Source of the DNA: an uncultured Bacteroides sp.
GTDB taxonomy: Bacteria; Bacteroidota; Bacteroidia; Bacteroidales; Bacteroidaceae
Length of the DNA stretch: 64,000 nucleotides
Direction of reading: 5' to 3'
Assembly: GCF_905207245.1 (NCBI RefSeq)
Contig: NZ_CAJLKP010000003.1
Coordinates: 105,087 to 169,086 of the forward strand
Each line of letters begins with the position of its first letter. The stretch's first letter is position 1. The notes under the pieces are model-generated. The model was not told the DNA's origin. It did not search any database and saw only the letters and a program-made list of their open reading frames with translations. Positions 26,189 through 33,903 of this stretch are shown piece by piece. Made by a program: the position numbers and the translations under genes.

Positions 26189-27417
26189 AAAAGTATATTC
26201 TCCTCTGTGTCCTCTGCGTCCTCTGTGGTGCAATGAAGGCGCAAAAGATTAAGATAAAGACCGGCATTGAAGTACTGAAAGAACAAAACTTCAAGTGTCT
26301 GGAAGGCAAACGCGTAGGTCTGATTACCAACCCTACCGGAGTGGATAACCAGATGAAATCCACCATCGACATCTTGCACGAAGCCCCCAATGTGAACCTG
26401 GTAGCCCTCTACGGACCGGAACATGGCGTACGCGGCGACGTGCATGCAGGCGACCATGTGACGGACATCAAGGATGCCAACACCGGGCTCCCCGTATATT
26501 CCCTTTACGGCAAAACCCGCAAGGCTACACCGGAAATGCTGAAAGACATTGACGTATTGGTATACGACATCCAGGATATAGGTTGCCGTTCATTCACCTA
26601 TATCAGCACGATGGGACTGGCTATGGAGGCTGCTGCCGAAAATGGTAAAGAATTCATCGTTCTGGACCGCCCCAATCCCGTAGGCGGATTGAAGATAGAA
26701 GGCAATCTTGTAGAAGACAATTGCATTTCTTTTGTCAGCCAGTTTAAAATTCCGTACCTTTACGGGCTCACTTGCGGCGAACTGGCACTGATGCTGAACG
26801 GAGAGAAAATGATGAAAGCACAATGCAACCTGCACGTTGTGAAGATGAAAGGCTGGAAACGCAAGATGGACTATGTGCAGACAGGCCTGCAGTGGGTACC
26901 CTCTTCCCCGCACATCCCGCATCCGCACTCGGCGATATTCTATCCCGTAAGCGGTATTTTGGGTGAGTTGGGATATATGTCTATCGGTGTAGGTTATACC
27001 ATACCGTTCCAGATGTTCGCCGTCCAGTGGGTGGAGGCTGAAAAACTGGCGCGGAACCTGAACGCATTGAACGTGCCGGGTGTTATATTCAGGCCGATGT
27101 ACCTGAAACCTTTCTACTCTGTAGGAAAAGGCGAATTGTTGCAAGGCGTACAGGTACATATCATGGATGTGCAGAAAGCACCGTTGAGCGACATCCAGTT
27201 CCTGGTGATGCAAGAGATAGCAGCACTCTATCCTGACCGCGCCGTATTTGACCATGCCGACAAGGGACGTTTCCGGATGTTCGACATGGTGAGTGGTTCG
27301 GAGGAGATACGCAAGCGGTTCTCACAGCGCAACCGTTGGGAAGATGTACGCGATTATTGGTATAAGGATGCAGAAGACTTCCGCAAGCTGTCGAAGCAAT
27401 ACTACTTATACAAATAA
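26185..27417 (+). CDS. namZ: exo-beta-N-acetylmuramidase NamZ (DUF1343, GH171), copy 2
   Basis: This is a second NamZ of 410 residues with a signal peptide (MKKYILLCVLCVLCGAMKAQ). Motifs in order are ITNPTGVDN, YGPEHGVRGDVHAGDHV, VLVYDIQDIGCRSFTYIS, LDRPNPVGG, LYGLTCGELA, PSSPHIPHP and IGVGYTIPFQMF. It clearly differs in sequence from the copy at 13195 (for example SNHTG against TNPTG), so this is an old duplication. The two copies may prefer different substrate lengths or stem peptides. It comes 55 bp after ampG; downstream is a 169-bp gap with a 22-bp repeat array before the FAD/Fe-S gene. Confidence 0.93.
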   Translation: MKKYILLCVLCVLCGAMKAQKIKIKTGIEVLKEQNFKCLEGKRVGLITNPTGVDNQMKSTIDILHEAPNVNLVALYGPEHGVRGDVHAGDHVTDIKDANTGLPVYSLYGKTRKATPEMLKDIDVLVYDIQDIGCRSFTYISTMGLAMEAAAENGKEFIVLDRPNPVGGLKIEGNLVEDNCISFVSQFKIPYLYGLTCGELALMLNGEKMMKAQCNLHVVKMKGWKRKMDYVQTGLQWVPSSPHIPHPHSAIFYPVSGILGELGYMSIGVGYTIPFQMFAVQWVEAEKLARNLNALNVPGVIFRPMYLKPFYSVGKGELLQGVQVHIMDVQKAPLSDIQFLVMQEIAALYPDRAVFDHADKGRFRMFDMVSGSEEIRKRFSQRNRWEDVRDYWYKDAEDFRKLSKQYYLYK

Positions 27418-27464
27418 CAGGACAAGAAAGATGTAGTACCGAAAAAGGATAGGATTGAACCCTA

Positions 27465-27520
27465 TTCAGTCGTATAGTCAATAGGGTTCAGTCGTATACT
27501 TAATGGGGTTCGGTCGTATA
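27465..27520 (+). promoter_or_regulatory. three direct repeats at exact 22-bp period
   Basis: TTCAGTCGTATA at 27465 and 27487 and TTCGGTCGTATA at 27509 are spaced exactly 22 bp, start to start, about two helical turns. The first two also lie in an inverted repeat (GAACCCTATT / AATAGGGTTC, about 27457-27490). The array ends 66 bp before the FAD/Fe-S start, as expected for a set of regulator sites. No clear TAnnTTTG box is visible between it and the gene. Confidence 0.6.
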
Positions 27521-27586
27521 CTCATTTCATCCCCTTCCACAGTATATTCTGGCAGGGGACAAAGGAAAGTTAAATTAATATACAAT

Positions 27587-30500
27587 ATGGCAAAGAGCAA
27601 CTACATGGCCTTTCTGCACGATGCCTCCCAGGTCATCCCGCAAGAAAGGATATATACCGACGAACTGCGCCGGTTGGCATGGGGAACGGATGCGGGTTTC
27701 TACCGTCTCATTCCTCAAATCGTGATTCGTTCCAACAGCGAAGGAGAAATCTCCGACCTGTTGAGATTGGCAAACCGCTACGGCTTGCCTGTGACGTTTC
27801 GTGCCGCAGGAACCAGCTTGTCCGGTCAAGCCATTAGTGACTCTATCCTGATAGTAGCCGGAAAACACTGGGAAAAGTACAGCATCTCTCCCGACCACGA
27901 ACAGATTACGCTGCAACCGGGCATCATCGGTCAGCGGGTCAATGAGATTCTCGCACCCTACGGGCGCAAGTTTGCTCCGGACCCCGCCTCAGTGCAATCG
28001 GCCATGGTGGGCGGCATCGTCATGAACAACGCCTCGGGCATGAACTGCGGCACACATGCCAACAGTGACAAAGTGTTGCTTTCCGCCCGCATCGTACTGG
28101 CTGACGGCACCATATTGGACACAGGGGATGACATCTCCCGTGCCTCCTTCGAAGCCACACATACCGATTTCCTCAACCGCATTTGCGAACTGCGTGATGA
28201 GATACGTGCCAACGAAGAACTCTCGGCACGCATCCGATACAAATATTCCATCAAGAACGTAACCGGACTGAACCTGCTGCCGTTCGTCCGCTTCGACGAC
28301 CCGTTCGATATAATCGCCCATCTGATGGTGGGGTCGGAAGGTACGCTTGCATTCCTCTCGCAAGTCACCATGCGCACAGAGTACGACTATCCGCACAAGG
28401 CAAGTGCAATGCTCTACTTCAAGAGTATAAAAGATGCCTGCCGGGCTGTAGTAGCGATGAAAGAACTTCATTCTAATGAAGAAGTAAGAATGAAGAATGA
28501 AGAATTAGGCTGCGCAATTACGCCGCAAGGTAATTCTTCATTCTTCATACCTCATTCTTCATTGATTGTGAAGGGTGCCGAATTGCTGGACTATAAGAGT
28601 CTTTCTTCTGTAGACGACCCCATATATATAAAGTATAAGCAAGAGGTCTCCGACCCCTCTGGGCTCACCGCTGTGCTGACCGAGACCAAAGCCCGCACCC
28701 GTGAAGAACTGGAACAAAACATATCGGCTATCGAAGCATGTCTGGGAGCTTTCAGCACCTACGTCCCCGTACACTTCACCGACCGTCCGGAAGAATATTC
28801 CAAGTATTGGGCTATCCGCTCGGGCATATTCCCCTCCGTAGGTGGCACGCGCCAGCCGGGAACTACCTGTCTCATCGAAGACGTAGCTTTCCACATCGAA
28901 GACCTGCCCGAAGCTACCGCCGACTTGCAGCAACTCATCGCCCGCCACGGCTATGATGATGCCTGCATCTATGGCCATGCCTTGGAAGGAAACTATCACT
29001 TCATCCTCAACCAGTCCTTCAGTACCGATGCCGAAGTGAAGCGGTATGAAGAATTGATGAATGACGTAAAATCACTGGTAGTCGATAAATACGACGGTTC
29101 GCTGAAAGCCGAACATGGAACCGGGCGTAATATGGCCCCCTTTGTGAAATATGAATGGGGGGAAGCAGCCTTTGAGGCTATGAAGGCTGTGAAGCAGTTG
29201 TTCGACCCGAAATGCCTACTCAATCCGGGTGTCATCTTCAATGATGACCCGCAATGTCATATCAAGAATTTCAAGCCGCTACCGCTGTTACGAGCTACGA
29301 GCTACGAGCTACAAACTACGAGTACTATGCAGGATGATAGCGCAGCACTTGTAGCTGGTAGCTCGTCACTCGTAGCTCTTTCAGCTGACAAGTGCATCGA
29401 ATGCGGTTTCTGCGAGGTGAATTGTTTATCTTGCGGCTTTACCCTGTCTTCCCGCCAGCGTATCGTATTACAACGGGAAATATCGCGTCTGAAACAAAGC
29501 GGAGAAAATCAGGAACGTCTGGCATTACTCGAAAAGCAATATCGCTATCCGGGCAACCAGACCTGTGCAGGAGATGGTCTTTGTTCCATGTCCTGCCCGA
29601 TGAATATCAATACAGGCGACCTGACTCATATCATCCGTCAGGAATTACTGCCGAAAGGCAGTCTCGGATATAAAGCAGGCGATTTCGTTGCCAATCATTT
29701 CGCAGGTGTGAAAAGTGCGTTACGCCCTGTGCTGTCATTAGCTAATTTCGGACATTCCGTATTAGGAACAAAAGCCATGAGCAGCATCACGAAAGGTATG
29801 CATAATGTATTGGGAATACCTTTGTGGACGCCTGCCATGCCAAAAAGCTATAAAGTTACAAGCTACGAGCTACAAGCTACGAGTGCTATGCAGAATGACA
29901 GCGCAGCACTTGTAGCTGGTAGCTCGTCACTCGTAGCTGATAAAGTAGTTTATTTCCCCAGTTGCATCAACCAAACCATGGGCCTCCCTAAGCGCTCCCC
30001 TGTAGAGCAACCTCTGGTCAACAAGATGATTTCCCTCCTCCAAAAAGGCGGTTATGAAGTTATCTTCCCCAAAGATATGGACAAGCTCTGTTGCGGTACC
30101 ATCTGGGAAAGCAAAGGCATGCTCGACATCGCCGACCGTAAAGCCGCCGAACTTGAAGCCTCCCTTTGGGAAGCCAGTGAGCAAGGCAAATACCCTGTGC
30201 TTTGCGACCAAAGTCCCTGCCTGCACCGCATGCGCGAAACCATCAAAAAGATGAGACTCTATGAACCCGCCGAGTTCATCTACACCTTTCTGCGAGACCG
30301 TCTGGTCTTCACTCAGACCGACCGCCCCGTAGCCCTGCACATCACCTGTTCCATGCGCAAGATGGGACTGGCAGACACCATCATCTCTCTGGCCAAGCTT
30401 TGCTCCACACATGTCATCATTCCCGAAGAAGTGGGTTGCTGTGGCTTTGCCGGTGACCGTGGCTTCACCCATCCCGAATTGAACTCATATGCTCTGCGCA

Positions 30501-30655
30501 AGCTCCGTCCGCAGATAGAAGCCTCCGGTGTTGCCATCGGTTACTCCAACAGCCGTACCTGCGAAATAGGGCTGACGACTAACTCCGGCATTCCTTACGT
30601 CTCCATTGCCTACCTTGTAGACCAATGCACGAAGAAAGCGGAAAACAAAGAATAA
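27587..30655 (+). CDS. FAD-linked oxidase with 4Fe-4S and CCG domains, D-lactate dehydrogenase-like
   Basis: This 1022-residue cytoplasmic-face enzyme starts at ATG 27587 (MAKSNYMAFLHD); the region upstream is untranslated. Residues about 50-190 are an FAD-binding domain (RAAGTSLSGQAISD, DPASVQSAMVGGIVMNNASG) and about 190-560 an FAD-oxidase C domain with EHGTGRNMAP. Then come two 4Fe-4S clusters (DKCIECGFCEVNC at about 601; CAGDGLCSMSCPMN) and CCG-type motifs (LCCGTIWE, about 835; GCCGFAGD, about 950). This is the layout of large D-lactate or D-2-hydroxyacid dehydrogenases. MurQ, three genes downstream, releases D-lactate, which supports that substrate. Three palindromic elements are inserted in frame at codons about 297-326, 568-597 and 759-784. 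Confidence 0.85.
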   Translation: MAKSNYMAFLHDASQVIPQERIYTDELRRLAWGTDAGFYRLIPQIVIRSNSEGEISDLLRLANRYGLPVTFRAAGTSLSGQAISDSILIVAGKHWEKYSISPDHEQITLQPGIIGQRVNEILAPYGRKFAPDPASVQSAMVGGIVMNNASGMNCGTHANSDKVLLSARIVLADGTILDTGDDISRASFEATHTDFLNRICELRDEIRANEELSARIRYKYSIKNVTGLNLLPFVRFDDPFDIIAHLMVGSEGTLAFLSQVTMRTEYDYPHKASAMLYFKSIKDACRAVVAMKELHSNEEVRMKNEELGCAITPQGNSSFFIPHSSLIVKGAELLDYKSLSSVDDPIYIKYKQEVSDPSGLTAVLTETKARTREELEQNISAIEACLGAFSTYVPVHFTDRPEEYSKYWAIRSGIFPSVGGTRQPGTTCLIEDVAFHIEDLPEATADLQQLIARHGYDDACIYGHALEGNYHFILNQSFSTDAEVKRYEELMNDVKSLVVDKYDGSLKAEHGTGRNMAPFVKYEWGEAAFEAMKAVKQLFDPKCLLNPGVIFNDDPQCHIKNFKPLPLLRATSYELQTTSTMQDDSAALVAGSSSLVALSADKCIECGFCEVNCLSCGFTLSSRQRIVLQREISRLKQSGENQERLALLEKQYRYPGNQTCAGDGLCSMSCPMNINTGDLTHIIRQELLPKGSLGYKAGDFVANHFAGVKSALRPVLSLANFGHSVLGTKAMSSITKGMHNVLGIPLWTPAMPKSYKVTSYELQATSAMQNDSAALVAGSSSLVADKVVYFPSCINQTMGLPKRSPVEQPLVNKMISLLQKGGYEVIFPKDMDKLCCGTIWESKGMLDIADRKAAELEASLWEASEQGKYPVLCDQSPCLHRMRETIKKMRLYEPAEFIYTFLRDRLVFTQTDRPVALHITCSMRKMGLADTIISLAKLCSTHVIIPEEVGCCGFAGDRGFTHPELNSYALRKLRPQIEASGVAIGYSNSRTCEIGLTTNSGIPYVSIAYLVDQCTKKAENKE
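28475..28563 (+). repeat. in-frame palindromic element, GAATGAA type, copy 1
   Basis: The arms are tandem AAGAATG-like heptads and their complements. The core GGCTGCGCAATTACGCCGC matches the core of the intergenic copy at 52802. It is translated without a stop (MKNEELGCAITPQGNSSFF) within the FAD-oxidase region of the D-lactate dehydrogenase-like gene. Confidence 0.88.
29289..29377 (+). repeat. in-frame palindromic element, AGCTAC type, copy 3
   Basis: Left heptads (AGCTACG, AGCTACG, AGCTACA), core ATGCAGGATGATAGCGCAGC and right heptads ending in TCGTAGCT. It is translated as ATSYELQTTSTMQDDSAALV. It lies just before the first 4Fe-4S motif of the D-lactate dehydrogenase-like gene. Confidence 0.92.
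29861..29938 (+). repeat. in-frame palindromic element, AGCTAC type, copy 4
   Basis: The 78-bp copy has the most regular arms. It is translated as TSYELQATSAMQNDSAALVA, almost identical to copy 2 in a different gene, which argues for recent spread or conversion. It lies between the Fe-S region and the first CCG domain. Confidence 0.92.
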
Positions 30656-30667
30656 CCCCATTACCAA

Positions 30668-30695
30668 CAGATAATCGATAACTAATAACTTAACA
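30668..30695 (+). repeat. short heptad array before the NagX/MurT-like gene
   Basis: Units CAGATAA, TCGATAA, CTAATAA and CTTAACA follow each other with 7-nt spacing in the 51-bp gap. The match is weaker than for the other arrays. Confidence 0.5.
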
Positions 30696-30706
30696 CACTT
30701 ATTATC

Positions 30707-31894
30707 ATGAGCAGTCAAACAAAAACCAACAAACGCATTCTTGCCCTCGACATCCTTCGCGGTGTCACCATCGCGGGCATGATAATGGTAAACAACCCCG
30801 GCACCTGGGGACATATATATGCCCCTCTGCGCCATGCTGAATGGAACGGTCTCACCCCAACCGACCTTGTCTTCCCCTTCTTCATGTTCATTATGGGTAT
30901 CTCCACCTATATCTCCTTGAAGAAGTACAACTTCGAGTTCAGCCACGCCGCCGCCATGAAGATACTGAAACGTACTATTATCATCTTCCTCATCGGCCTT
31001 GCCATCGGCTGGTTCTCCAAGTTCTGTTACTACTGGACGAACCCCAGTGAAGGTATCGGCTTCGGCGCCCAACTCTGGGAAGCTGTATGGACATTCGACC
31101 GCATCCGCATTCTGGGTGTCATGCAACGCCTCGCTTTATGCTACGGCGCCACCGCCATCATTGCCCTGACCATGAAGCACCGGCATATCCCCTACCTTAT
31201 TGCCACCTTGCTGATAGGTTATTTTATCTTGCTGATGTGCGGCAACGGCTTCGCCTATAACGAAACCAACATACTCTCCATAGTGGACCGTGCCATCCTC
31301 ACCCCCGCCCACATGTACAAAGATAACGGCATCGACCCCGAAGGACTTTTAAGCACCATTCCTTCCATCGCCCACGTATTACTGGGCTTCTGCGTAGGCC
31401 GGATGATGCTGGACGGCAACAAGGCACAAAGCCGTGAGGAGTTGCTCAATTCGCATCTCATCAAGTTATTCCTGATAGGCACCATCCTTACCTTTGCAGG
31501 CTTCCTGCTGAGCTACGGCTGCCCCATCAACAAGAAAATCTGGTCTCCTACTTTCGTCCTCACCACTTGCGGACTGGCCTCCAGCTTCCTTGCACTACTC
31601 ATCTGGATCATCGACGTGAAAGGATATAAGAAATGGTGCACCTTCTTCGAAGCTTTCGGCGTCAACCCGCTATTCATGTATGTTCTGGGCGGAGTGCTCG
31701 GCATCCTGTTTGGCAGCATCAGGTTCCCCTGGGGTGAAGCCAGCATCAGCATACACGGATTCTTATATAAGATAGTACTTATGCCCGTATTTGGTGAAAC
31801 CGGCGGCTCACTGGCTTACGCATTGCTCTTCGTAGCCATCAACTGGTGCATCGGCTATCAATTGTATAAACGGAAAATATACATCAAGATATAA
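30707..31894 (+). CDS. DUF5009 / NagX-like integral membrane protein, candidate MurNAc transporter MurT
   Basis: This 395-residue polytopic membrane protein has about 10 helices and belongs to the COG4299 / heparan-alpha-glucosaminide N-acetyltransferase-like group. The N-terminal LDILRGVTIAGMIMVNNPG with TWGHIYAPLRHAEWNGLTPTD is the family signature, followed by LVFPFFMFIMGISTYISL. Members have been proposed as acyltransferases or as amino-sugar transporters (NagX). From memory, Tannerella forsythia has an operon murT-murK-murQ in this gene order with a membrane protein first; the order here (membrane protein, kinase, MurQ) matches. I therefore favour a MurNAc transport role but an acyltransferase is not excluded. 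Confidence 0.8.
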   Translation: MSSQTKTNKRILALDILRGVTIAGMIMVNNPGTWGHIYAPLRHAEWNGLTPTDLVFPFFMFIMGISTYISLKKYNFEFSHAAAMKILKRTIIIFLIGLAIGWFSKFCYYWTNPSEGIGFGAQLWEAVWTFDRIRILGVMQRLALCYGATAIIALTMKHRHIPYLIATLLIGYFILLMCGNGFAYNETNILSIVDRAILTPAHMYKDNGIDPEGLLSTIPSIAHVLLGFCVGRMMLDGNKAQSREELLNSHLIKLFLIGTILTFAGFLLSYGCPINKKIWSPTFVLTTCGLASSFLALLIWIIDVKGYKKWCTFFEAFGVNPLFMYVLGGVLGILFGSIRFPWGEASISIHGFLYKIVLMPVFGETGGSLAYALLFVAINWCIGYQLYKRKIYIKI

Positions 31895-31943
31895 GAAGGA
31901 GTAGCGGAGTTACCAACATAGTAAACAACTAAAATTGAACGAT

Positions 31944-32795
31944 ATGATATTAATAGCAGACAGTGGCTCTACAAAAACCGATTGGTGCGTTGTAGAGAAT
32001 GGTAAACTCATCCAGCAGATTTTCACGAAAGGTACCAATCCTTTCTTTCAGTCGGAAGAGGAAATCAGTAATGAAATTGCGACAGCGCTGCTGCCCCAGT
32101 TAACAACTAATGCCTTCGACGCTGTGTACTTTTATGGCGCCGGCTGTGGCTTCCCCGACAAAATTGCAATGGTGCACCGTGCCATCACCCGGCATATCCG
32201 GGTATCCGGCGACGAAGTAGAAGTGAATACAGACATGCTTGCCGCCGCCCGCGGACTTTGCGGACATGAACCGGGCATAGCCTGCATCATGGGCACAGGT
32301 TCCAACTCGTGTTATTATGACGGCAAACATATAGGAGCCAATGTTTCTCCCCTGGGTTTTATCCTCGGTGACGAAGGTAGTGGCGCCTGTCTGGGCAAAT
32401 TGCTGGTAGGCGACATTCTAAAGAACCAGATGACGCCGGAACTGAAAGAGAAGTTTCTCAAGCAGTTCAATCTGGAACCGGGGGACATCATCGACCGTGT
32501 ATACCGCAAGCCGTTCCCCAATCGTTTCCTTGCAAGCCTATCCCCCTTCCTTGCACAGAATCTGGACGAACCTTGTGTGCGCATGCTTGTACTGAATAGC
32601 TTCAAGGCTTTCCTGAAAAGAAATGTCATGCAGTATGACTATGAACATAGCAAAGTGCATTTCATCGGTTCCGTAGCATTCCATTACAAAGAAGTGCTTG
32701 CCGAAGCAGCACAAGAAATGGGCATTCAATTGGGCACCATCCTCAAAAGTCCGATGGAAGGCCTGATTAAATATCACAGCACAATTGACAATTAA
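31944..32795 (+). CDS. murK: BadF-family N-acetylmuramic acid kinase (MurK-like)
   Basis: This 283-residue ASKHA kinase is predicted to make MurNAc-6-phosphate for the MurQ gene 23 bp downstream. I start it at ATG 31944 (MILIADSGSTKTDW); a TTG nine bases earlier is in frame but the conserved motif starts right at this ATG. Motifs are ADSGSTKTDW, YFYGAGC, ACIMGTGSNSC (about 110-120) and LGDEGSGACLGK (about 142). It is paralogous to the kinase at 3430-4278. Gene order, kinase then MurQ, is the main argument for MurNAc over GlcNAc as substrate; GlcNAc may also be accepted. A heptad array covers its stop codon. Confidence 0.85.
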   Translation: MILIADSGSTKTDWCVVENGKLIQQIFTKGTNPFFQSEEEISNEIATALLPQLTTNAFDAVYFYGAGCGFPDKIAMVHRAITRHIRVSGDEVEVNTDMLAAARGLCGHEPGIACIMGTGSNSCYYDGKHIGANVSPLGFILGDEGSGACLGKLLVGDILKNQMTPELKEKFLKQFNLEPGDIIDRVYRKPFPNRFLASLSPFLAQNLDEPCVRMLVLNSFKAFLKRNVMQYDYEHSKVHFIGSVAFHYKEVLAEAAQEMGIQLGTILKSPMEGLIKYHSTIDN

Positions 32796-32808
32796 AAATT
32801 AAAAATTA
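32781..32808 (+). repeat. heptad array covering the kinase stop codon
   Basis: Units ACAATTG, ACAATTA, AAAATTA, AAAATTA follow each other exactly. The stop codon TAA (32793-32795) spans the second and third units. The unit type is that of the array at 20867. Confidence 0.85.
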
Positions 32809-32818
32809 AATCATCATC

Positions 32819-33634
32819 ATGGCATTCATAAAGATATCAGAGCAACCTTCGCTCTACAACGACTTAGAGAAGAAATCTGTCCGCGAAATATTAGAGGACA
32901 TCAACACAGAAGACCAGAAAGTGGCATTGGCTGTACAGAAAGCTATTCCGCAGATTGAGAAACTGGTAAACCTGATCGTTCCGCGCATGAAACAGGGTGG
33001 ACGCATCTTCTATATGGGCGCCGGCACCAGCGGACGCCTGGGAGTATTGGACGCATCGGAGATACCACCTACATTCGGTATGCCACCGACTCTTGTTATC
33101 GGACTGATAGCAGGTGGTGACACCGCCTTGCGCAACCCGGTGGAAAATGCGGAAGACGACACTCGCCGAGGTTGGGAAGAACTCATTGAGCGTAACATTA
33201 CCGACAAAGACACCGTCATCGGTATTGCAGCATCCGGCACCACTCCCTACGTGATTGGCGCCATGCAGAAAGCTCGTGAGCACGGCATTCTCACAGGGTG
33301 CATCACCAGTAACCCCGACTCGCCAATGGCGGCCGAAGCAGATGTGCCTATCGAAATGGTAGTCGGTCCGGAATATGTGACAGGGAGTTCACGCATGAAA
33401 TCGGGTACAGGACAGAAGATGATACTGAACATGATTACCACTTCCGTCATGATACAACTGGGCCGTGTGAAAGGCAACAAAATGGTGAATATGCAATTGA
33501 GCAATCAAAAGTTAGTGGACCGTGGCACACGCATGATTGTAGAAGAACTTGGTCTGGACTATGGTAAGGCGAAAGCACTGCTGCTGATGCACGGCTCGGT
33601 GAAGAAGGCGGTAGATGCCTACAGAGGAAAATGA
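32819..33634 (+). CDS. murQ: N-acetylmuramic acid 6-phosphate etherase MurQ
   Basis: MurQ splits MurNAc-6-phosphate into GlcNAc-6-phosphate and D-lactate. This 271-residue SIS-fold enzyme has the family signature GAGTSGRLGVLDASEIPPT (about 65-85), which includes the catalytic Glu of DASE. NPVENAEDD holds the second catalytic-type Glu (Glu114 of E. coli MurQ by analogy). It also has GIAASGTTPYVIGAM and GSSRMKSGTGQKMILNM. It is slightly shorter than E. coli MurQ (about 298) and lacks part of the C-terminal extension. It follows the kinase by 23 bp. Its product D-lactate is the likely substrate of the FAD/Fe-S enzyme upstream; GlcNAc-6-phosphate would go to NagA/NagB elsewhere. Confidence 0.96.
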   Translation: MAFIKISEQPSLYNDLEKKSVREILEDINTEDQKVALAVQKAIPQIEKLVNLIVPRMKQGGRIFYMGAGTSGRLGVLDASEIPPTFGMPPTLVIGLIAGGDTALRNPVENAEDDTRRGWEELIERNITDKDTVIGIAASGTTPYVIGAMQKAREHGILTGCITSNPDSPMAAEADVPIEMVVGPEYVTGSSRMKSGTGQKMILNMITTSVMIQLGRVKGNKMVNMQLSNQKLVDRGTRMIVEELGLDYGKAKALLLMHGSVKKAVDAYRGK

Positions 33635-33695
33635 ATCCTAAAAAGATAACTTAAAGAAGTAACTTAAAGAAAACTGTTTAAAGAAGTAACTTAAT

Positions 33696-33839
33696 TCTCC
33701 TCCTCCTGGGAGGAGGAGTACCCGTAGGGGGAGGTGGTAGGTAAACAATAAAATACCTATTAATCATAAAATAAGGAATTCTTTTCTCGCCTACCACCCC
33801 ACCCTTCGGGTACCCCTCCTCCGACTGGAGGAGGGGAAT
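33696..33839 (+). repeat. 144-bp compound palindrome with CCTCC hairpins
   Basis: Two GC-rich hairpins (CTCCTCCTCCTGGGAGGAGGAG-like at the left, CCCCTCCTCC..GGAGGAGGGG at the right) are enclosed by longer complementary arms (GGGGGAGGTGGTAGG and CCTACCACCCCACCC). An AT-rich spacer separates the arms. It lies between MurQ and the beta-lactamase fusion, preceded at 33648-33694 by AACTTAAAGAAGT-type short repeats. It could act as a terminator for the salvage operon, but looks like a dispersed miniature element. Confidence 0.7.
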
Positions 33840-33903
33840 GAAGTTAGTCTTCCAAATCATTCAATATCATTAACTCTCTGATTCATTGATAACACCCAAT
33901 ATT

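Noticed and set aside
27465..27520. 22-bp repeat array as a CRISPR
   Set aside because: Repeats are 12 nt with 10-nt spacers, only three units and no cas genes.
17079..29938. AGCTAC inserts as genuine conserved protein domains
   Set aside because: The DNA is palindromic with heptad arms and the same peptide appears in three unrelated proteins at linker positions; insertion is simpler.
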